From Leptospirillum sp. (lineage in GTDB: Bacteria; Nitrospirota; Leptospirillia; Leptospirillales; Leptospirillaceae): a DNA stretch of 19,357 bases. The stretch spans positions 1 through 19,357 of the forward strand of contig DAHWKF010000129.1 of assembly GCA_027343785.1 (NCBI GenBank), read 5' to 3'. Below the pieces are notes generated by a model, which ran no database searches, was not told where the DNA came from, and saw nothing but the letters and a program-made list of their open reading frames with translations. Below are positions 16,216-19,357 of this stretch, piece by piece (within the stretch, counting starts at the first letter, position 1; the number at the start of each line of letters is the position of its first letter). The translations under genes were made by a program, and so were the position numbers.

Positions 16216-16223
16216 CCCGGTGT

Positions 16224-17348
16224 TTATGAAGCGACCTCGGACAGGGCAGTTGACACAAAAGGCGTTTTCCTGAAAAGAACCGGGATGGCGTTTCCGTGGA
16301 TCCGGACAAACCCCGGCTCCCCCTTGCGGAAATCCGCCAAAAACGAACGTTCCATGTACGCCAGTCCAAAACCTCCCCCCACGCGCGGGGAATATCCTCC
16401 CGAGGTTACACGCCCTACCGGGATTCCCGACGCGTTTTCAACGAGGCATCCCGTTCTGGGAATCCCCTTCTCCTTCAGGACGAAGCCCCCAAGGGCGGGA
16501 TGGCCATCATGGATCACAGGCAACCCGTCCTGACCCAGAACGGCCGTTTTTCCGACGAAATCGCCTTTCGACCGGGACACGACAAAATCCAGCCCCGCAT
16601 CGAAGGGCGAGAGCTCCGTCGTGAGTTCCTGTCCATACAGGGGGTAACCCATTTCCAGACGCAACAGATCCCGCGCACCCAGACCGCAAGGCAACAGGTT
16701 TCCCGTTTTCTTTCCGGACGCCAGAAGTTCCTCGTAAAACGGGACACCCGCGCCCGAAGGGACAAAGAACTCCCATCCGTCTTCTCCGGTGTACCCCGTC
16801 CTGGCCACCAGAAACTCCCCGGATGCGCCCAGGTTCAAAAGCCGCGTCTCGCGCCGTTTCATGTCCAGGACATCCGGAAGAATCTTGGCCAAAACTCCGG
16901 ACGCCCCAGGCCCCTGAAGGGCGATCCCGACATGGTCGGCGGAAAGGTCGAGAAAACTGGCTTCGGCCGGAAGGTGCTCCCGGATCCATTGCCCGTCCAC
17001 ACTCCGGTTCGAGGCGTTGACAACAAGATCCACCCGTTCCCGTCCAAAATGGTAAGCCATGACATCGTCGATCACCCCCCCCGATTCAGTCAGAAGGTGA
17101 CCATAAAGCGCTTTTCCGGAAGGCACTCTTTCGAGGTTCGACGTCACCAGCCTGTCAACCCACCCCTGCGCATCGCGTCCCCGGATAACAAAATGCCCCA
17201 TATGGCTGATATCGAAAATTCCCGACTGTTCACGAACAAAACGACTTTCTTCCAGGATCGTCGAAAATCGGACGGGAAGAATATATCCATGGAAATCGAC
17301 CATATGTCCCCCTTCCCGGATATGGGAAGGAGAAAGGGGAAGTGTCAT
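16224..17348 (-). CDS. gcvT: Aminomethyltransferase (glycine cleavage T protein)
   Basis: GcvT moves the one-carbon unit from aminomethyl-GcvH to tetrahydrofolate, releasing ammonia. From the ATG at 17348 the product is 374 residues, the normal length. The N-terminal stretch MTLPLSPSHIREGGHMVDFH aligns with the family start, followed by SGIFDISHMGHFVIRG. Later landmarks are TGYTGEDGWEFFVPSGAG, LRLEMGYPLYGQEL and LSPFDAGLDFVVSRSKGDFVG. The frame is open to 17453, but GAGG lies nine bases before the chosen ATG and upstream residues do not fit the family. It is the first gene of the gcv operon and follows a long leader. Confidence 0.94.
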   Translation of the reverse strand: MTLPLSPSHIREGGHMVDFHGYILPVRFSTILEESRFVREQSGIFDISHMGHFVIRGRDAQGWVDRLVTSNLERVPSGKALYGHLLTESGGVIDDVMAYHFGRERVDLVVNASNRSVDGQWIREHLPAEASFLDLSADHVGIALQGPGASGVLAKILPDVLDMKRRETRLLNLGASGEFLVARTGYTGEDGWEFFVPSGAGVPFYEELLASGKKTGNLLPCGLGARDLLRLEMGYPLYGQELTTELSPFDAGLDFVVSRSKGDFVGKTAVLGQDGLPVIHDGHPALGGFVLKEKGIPRTGCLVENASGIPVGRVTSGGYSPRVGGGFGLAYMERSFLADFRKGEPGFVRIHGNAIPVLFRKTPFVSTALSEVAS

Positions 17349-17641
17349 GCCGGAAGACCTCATTTCAGAAGGGAGTGACGGCGCACATATCCGGACGCGG
17401 AAAAACAGGGGAACTGGAAGGAAGAAACCGGAAGGGATCTGCGCCGGAAACAAGATTGTTTATCGGAACGACGCCTGGAGTCACCGGAAAGACCGGGTTT
17501 TTCAGCGCAACGGTCCAGGGAGTCGGACATGAAACCTTTCCATCAAGTGAACGACATCCGTCATGAGCGACAGGCATATTATCCGGATGACCGGGAGAGG
17601 GGTCGCCTTCAGAAAGCGTCTCAATTTTAATGCGAGGTCCG
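17349..17641 (-). promoter_or_regulatory. Long leader of the gcv operon, no gene recognised
   Basis: About 290 bases separate gcvT from its candidate promoter. Short frames here do not look coding. Because gcv operons are often controlled by glycine riboswitches, I searched for the GGAGAG / GAAGG / CTCTCAGG core. I found only a partial resemblance near 17592-17625 (CTGAAGGCGAC followed by CTCTC), which is not enough to call one. The length itself hints at RNA-level control. The remainder of the intergenic region, 17670-17790, holds nothing I recognise beyond short palindromes. Confidence 0.35.
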
Positions 17642-17669
17642 GTTATAAAGCAAGAACGATCCCTGTCTC
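17642..17669 (-). promoter_or_regulatory. Candidate sigma-70-type promoter of the gcv operon
   Basis: The minus strand has GAGACA (4 of 6 to the -35 consensus), a 16-base spacer and TATAAC (5 of 6 to the -10 consensus). It is the best match in the divergent region for transcription toward gcvT, with a start near 17634. A TAATAT hexamer nearer to gcvT has no matching -35 box. Promoter preferences of this organism are unknown, so confidence is low. Confidence 0.4.
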
Positions 17670-17790
17670 CTCGACAGTCTTCGAAGAGTCTGAAAATCGG
17701 GTCCGGTCAGGGAAACCGTTGTTGCGATTGCACCGGAAAGTCTTCAAAACAAAGCCACCGGACCATTGCACCCTCATAAACCGAAATAAT

Positions 17791-17819
17791 TTGCAGAGTC
17801 TGGAGCGAACACCTAAAAT
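17791..17819 (+). promoter_or_regulatory. Candidate promoter of the SurA_N-like gene
   Basis: TTGCAG, a 17-base spacer and TAAAAT (5 of 6 to the -10 consensus) lie 60 bases before the ATG at 17880. The -35 box matches only its first three positions. It points away from the gcv promoter, so the two genes are divergently transcribed. Confidence 0.4.
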
Positions 17820-17879
17820 AACAGGATCGGAAATACCAGCCAAAAGGAATCGCGGGTCAAAAACCCAAGAGAGGATGTC

Positions 17880-18581
17880 ATGCTCGAATTGATCAGAAAG
17901 ATTGCCGTCGAACGCCCCAAGGTACTGGGAACACTCATGGTCCTGGTCGGGGCCGTATTTGTCATTTCGATGGGATGGTGGGGTTTTTCGGCCTACAAAA
18001 CCGGGAAGCCAGGCGTTGTGGCGCGGATTAACGGGACGCCTCTCTACGCCACGGAGTTTTCGAGAGACTACGAAATCATGAAAAACAACTATCAGCGTCT
18101 CCTGAACGGAGCGCTGGGGAAGAAGATCCTCTCCGAACTCAATTTCCCCGGTCTGGTCCTGCGGAACATGATTTTCAGGCAACTCTGGATCGATGAAGCC
18201 AACAATCTCCATCTGGTCGTTCCGGACGCGGTGGTCGTCCAGGAAGTCAGCCGGATCCCTTTTTTCCAGGACGGGAATCCACCGGTTTTTTCACCCAAGC
18301 TTTATACACAGTTCCTGCTCGAGACCCACCAGTCGGCCAAGGATTTTGAAAAATCCATCCGGGAAGACCTCCTGGTCCAGAGAGCCCAGGTTCTGGTCCG
18401 GGCGATCCAGACTCCGGCCAAACCCGCAGGGCAACCACCGACTGTCCTGGATGACTGGCAGAAAAACAGGCTCGCCCTTCAGGAAGAAACGCTGCAATCC
18501 TTCCAGATGCAGCTTGAAAGCAGCTCTAATGTCAAGATCGACCAGAAGGCATTCAAAAAACTTTCAAAATCTCTTCTCTGA
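17880..18581 (+). CDS. Membrane-anchored SurA_N/PpiD-like periplasmic protein without a PPIase domain
   Basis: The 233-residue product has a short cytoplasmic start, one membrane segment near residues 16-38 (LGTLMVLVGAVFVISMGWWG) and a periplasmic part. That part resembles the N-terminal chaperone domain of SurA and PpiD: VVARINGTPLYATEFSRDYE, RNMIFRQLWIDEANNLHLVV, FSPKLYTQFLLETHQSAKDF and EKSIREDLLVQR. The parvulin PPIase domain expected after it is absent; the protein ends in a short charged tail. It may be a chaperone-only version or a partner of another folding factor. GAGG lies five bases before the ATG. It stands alone on the plus strand, divergent from the gcv operon, and is followed by a strong hairpin. 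Confidence 0.85.
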   Translation: MLELIRKIAVERPKVLGTLMVLVGAVFVISMGWWGFSAYKTGKPGVVARINGTPLYATEFSRDYEIMKNNYQRLLNGALGKKILSELNFPGLVLRNMIFRQLWIDEANNLHLVVPDAVVVQEVSRIPFFQDGNPPVFSPKLYTQFLLETHQSAKDFEKSIREDLLVQRAQVLVRAIQTPAKPAGQPPTVLDDWQKNRLALQEETLQSFQMQLESSSNVKIDQKAFKKLSKSLL

Positions 18582-18590
18582 CCCCACAAG

Positions 18591-18620
18591 GAGCCGGAGT
18601 CCGGCAACCGGCTCCGGCTC
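18591..18620 (+). terminator. Strong hairpin after the SurA_N-like gene
   Basis: Nine bases after the stop codon, GAGCCGGAG pairs with CTCCGGCTC, and inside it CCGG pairs with CCGG around a CAA loop, with one bulged T. That makes a 13-bp GC-rich stem. The bases after it are not a T-run, so the element would be an unusual (L-shaped) terminator or a message-end stabiliser. Its position right after the gene supports a 3'-end role. Confidence 0.6.
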
Positions 18621-18652
18621 TACCCGTCACTAAAGAAAATCCCAATAAAACA

Positions 18653-18681
18653 TTTACACTTTTCCTGTTTCCAAATAAAGT
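18653..18681 (+). promoter_or_regulatory. Candidate promoter in the AT-rich stretch
   Basis: TTTACA (5 of 6 to the -35 consensus), a 17-base spacer and TAAAGT (4 of 6 to the -10 consensus) lie in an AT-rich gap, with a start expected near 18688. A hairpin (18704-18733) would then be at the very 5' end of the transcript. It could serve the uncertain membrane-protein gene downstream. Confidence 0.4.
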
Positions 18682-18697
18682 TTTTCCAACGGTGTTT

Positions 18698-18733
18698 GTT
18701 GACGTCCTCCCATTCCTTCGGGGAGGGGAGGAC
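18698..18733 (-). mobile_element. IS200/IS605-like right-end remnant (solo hairpin)
   Basis: On the minus strand the segment ends GGGAGGACGTCAAC, 12 of 14 bases like the GGGAGGATGTCAAG at the element end near 19218. It also forms a hairpin: GTCCTCCC at 18704-18711 pairs with GGGAGGAC at 18726-18733, and CC/GG closes a TTCG loop on the plus strand. No tnpB follows on its right before the second copy, so it looks like a solo or decayed end. It could instead be an ordinary regulatory hairpin in the 5' end of a plus-strand message, masking a GGGGAGG ribosome site. Confidence 0.45.
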
Positions 18734-18786
18734 ACAAAGCCTCTTCTGGATTCTGAAGTGGTCATTCTGGCCGTATCCGCCACACT

Positions 18787-19152
18787 GTGGGCGCTGGGCG
18801 TCGGCATCCCCAGGGGGGAGGATTCATCGGACAGCATGGAAAGGAAGGTCTGTCCCAGGTAACGGACGTTGCTCTCCGTCCGCTCCTTCTGGTCGGAATG
18901 TTCGTGATTTCGCTTGGCTTGTATCTTCTGGCTTCGCCCCTCCTGGTTCCAATGAGCTGTCGGCTCCTGTCCGGGATAGCTCCAGATCCAAGCCCCGGGA
19001 TCTGGATCAGTGCCGCCGGGCTGATTGGCGGGTATGCGATGAATGTGTTGGTCTTCCTGTGGGGATTGATCCGCTTCGCGTTCGAGATCCTTCACGCGAG
19101 GCTTTTCCGGGCGATGCGGGTCCTGGGGATCGATGGAGGGCAACGACGGTAG
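18787..19152 (+). CDS. Uncertain hypothetical membrane protein, possibly frameshifted
   Basis: The frame encodes two convincing membrane segments (LLLVGMFVISLGLYLLASPL and SAAGLIGGYAMNVLVFLWGL) and ends with a charged tail IRFAFEILHARLFRAMRVLG. Its first 25 or so residues, after the GTG, are glycine- and arginine-rich and look non-coding, and no ribosome site is visible. In a different frame, 18692-18861 reads like the missing start, with a membrane segment VVILAVSATLWALGVGIPRG, and stops at 18859-18861. The two pieces meet around 18840-18860. A frameshift, an ancient break or two small overlapping genes would explain this. I do not recognise the family. Confidence 0.4.
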   Translation: MGAGRRHPQGGGFIGQHGKEGLSQVTDVALRPLLLVGMFVISLGLYLLASPLLVPMSCRLLSGIAPDPSPGIWISAAGLIGGYAMNVLVFLWGLIRFAFEILHARLFRAMRVLGIDGGQRR

Positions 19153-19217
19153 GAAGAGAGATCCTGAGCAACATACGAACGACCGTCCAGGGTTTCCGGG
19201 GATTCGGAGCAGGTAGC

Positions 19218-19357
19218 TTGACATCCTCCCCTCCCTTTCGCTTCGCTCGCCGCGAAAGCGGAAAGGAAGGGGATTCCTTCCTGCCAACTCCCCTTCTGAA
19301 GACGGGGATGGATCGGCGGGCCTGAACGGTCAGGCCGCCGACTCGGAGGTTTTCGCC
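19218..19357 (-). mobile_element. Right end of an IS200/IS605 (IS1341-type) TnpB element with probable omega RNA, partial
   Basis: Read on the minus strand this stretch has GGAATCCCC, a structured middle and GGGGAGGATGTCAAG, the arrangement I know from the 3' ends of TnpB-only elements. Three stems stack: 11 bp with one bulge at 19314-19340 (CGGCGG and CCTGA arms around ACGG), CCCC/GGGG at about 19291-19306, and CTTTCGC/GCGAAAG at 19235-19258. Such stems are the scaffold of the TnpB guide RNA, whose guide is the DNA just past the element end (below 19218). The frame entering from the window edge begins GENLRVGGLTVQ and contains GRKESPSF, similar to TnpB tails, but no in-frame stop occurs inside the element. 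The rest of tnpB lies outside. Confidence 0.65.

Noticed and set aside
17365..17577. 70-codon minus-strand frame upstream of gcvT
   Set aside because: It has no ribosome site, a proline-rich product and no similarity to a known leader peptide.
17592..17625. Glycine riboswitch in the gcv leader
   Set aside because: Only CTGAAGGCGAC and CTCTC resemble the core; the paired GGAGAG strand and the CAGG-AAAAGGAC end are missing, so it is kept as a question rather than a feature.
17662..17695. CTGTC/GACAG stem and TCTTCGAAGA palindrome as a terminator
   Set aside because: No T-run follows on either strand, and neither flanking gene ends here.
17563..17892. 109-codon plus-strand frame before the SurA_N-like gene
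   Set aside because: Its composition is basic and low in hydrophobic residues, it overlaps the candidate promoters, and no motif is seen.
1..19357. CRISPR arrays, tRNA, rRNA, phage genes
   Set aside because: No regularly spaced repeats, cloverleaf sequences, rRNA segments or phage-type genes were seen on reading either strand.

Overview
The window (19,357 bases, GC-rich) reads as a chromosomal stretch of a flagellated Gram-negative bacterium. The split glycine dehydrogenase (GcvPA/GcvPB), paired HDOD proteins, sigma-54 flagellar control and base composition would suit a deep-branching group such as Nitrospirota (Leptospirillum-like). That assignment is an inference from gene content only. 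Every gene from 22 to 17348 lies on the minus strand, so the reading order below runs from high to low coordinates.

Glycine cleavage block (about 17670 to 12202): a roughly 285-nt leader precedes gcvT. A 120-bp gap with two hairpins follows, then the tightly overlapping genes gcvH, gcvPA, gcvPB and a LipM/LplA-type lipoyl/octanoyl transferase that probably loads GcvH.

Signalling block (12214 to 8029): a 113-aa protein resembling the small domain that precedes HD-GYP/HDOD modules, two HDOD proteins, a QueG epoxyqueuosine reductase with a TTG start, and a sigma-54 activator without a sensory domain (PspF layout). Spacing and overlaps suggest co-transcription.

Flagellar control block (7930 to 3003): a sigma-54 promoter (7914-7929) with an upstream 16-bp inverted repeat (7983-7998) drives an exported TPR protein, a soluble PAS histidine kinase and an NtrC-type response regulator. 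Flagellar rod/MS-ring block (2919 to 1): a second sigma-54 promoter (2904-2919) drives flgB, flgC, fliE and fliF, and a ribosome-binding site for the next gene (probably fliG) sits at the window edge. Together these read as a FlrA/FlrBC-like cascade: stand-alone activator, then kinase and regulator, then rod and MS-ring genes.

The right end is different. A plus-strand gene encodes a membrane-anchored SurA_N/PpiD-like protein without a PPIase domain and is followed by a strong hairpin. Next come an uncertain, possibly frameshifted membrane-protein gene and two DNA segments resembling the right end of IS200/IS605 (IS1341-type, TnpB-only) elements. The one at 19218-19357 has the stacked hairpins expected of a TnpB guide RNA (omega RNA), with the tnpB gene itself mostly outside the window.
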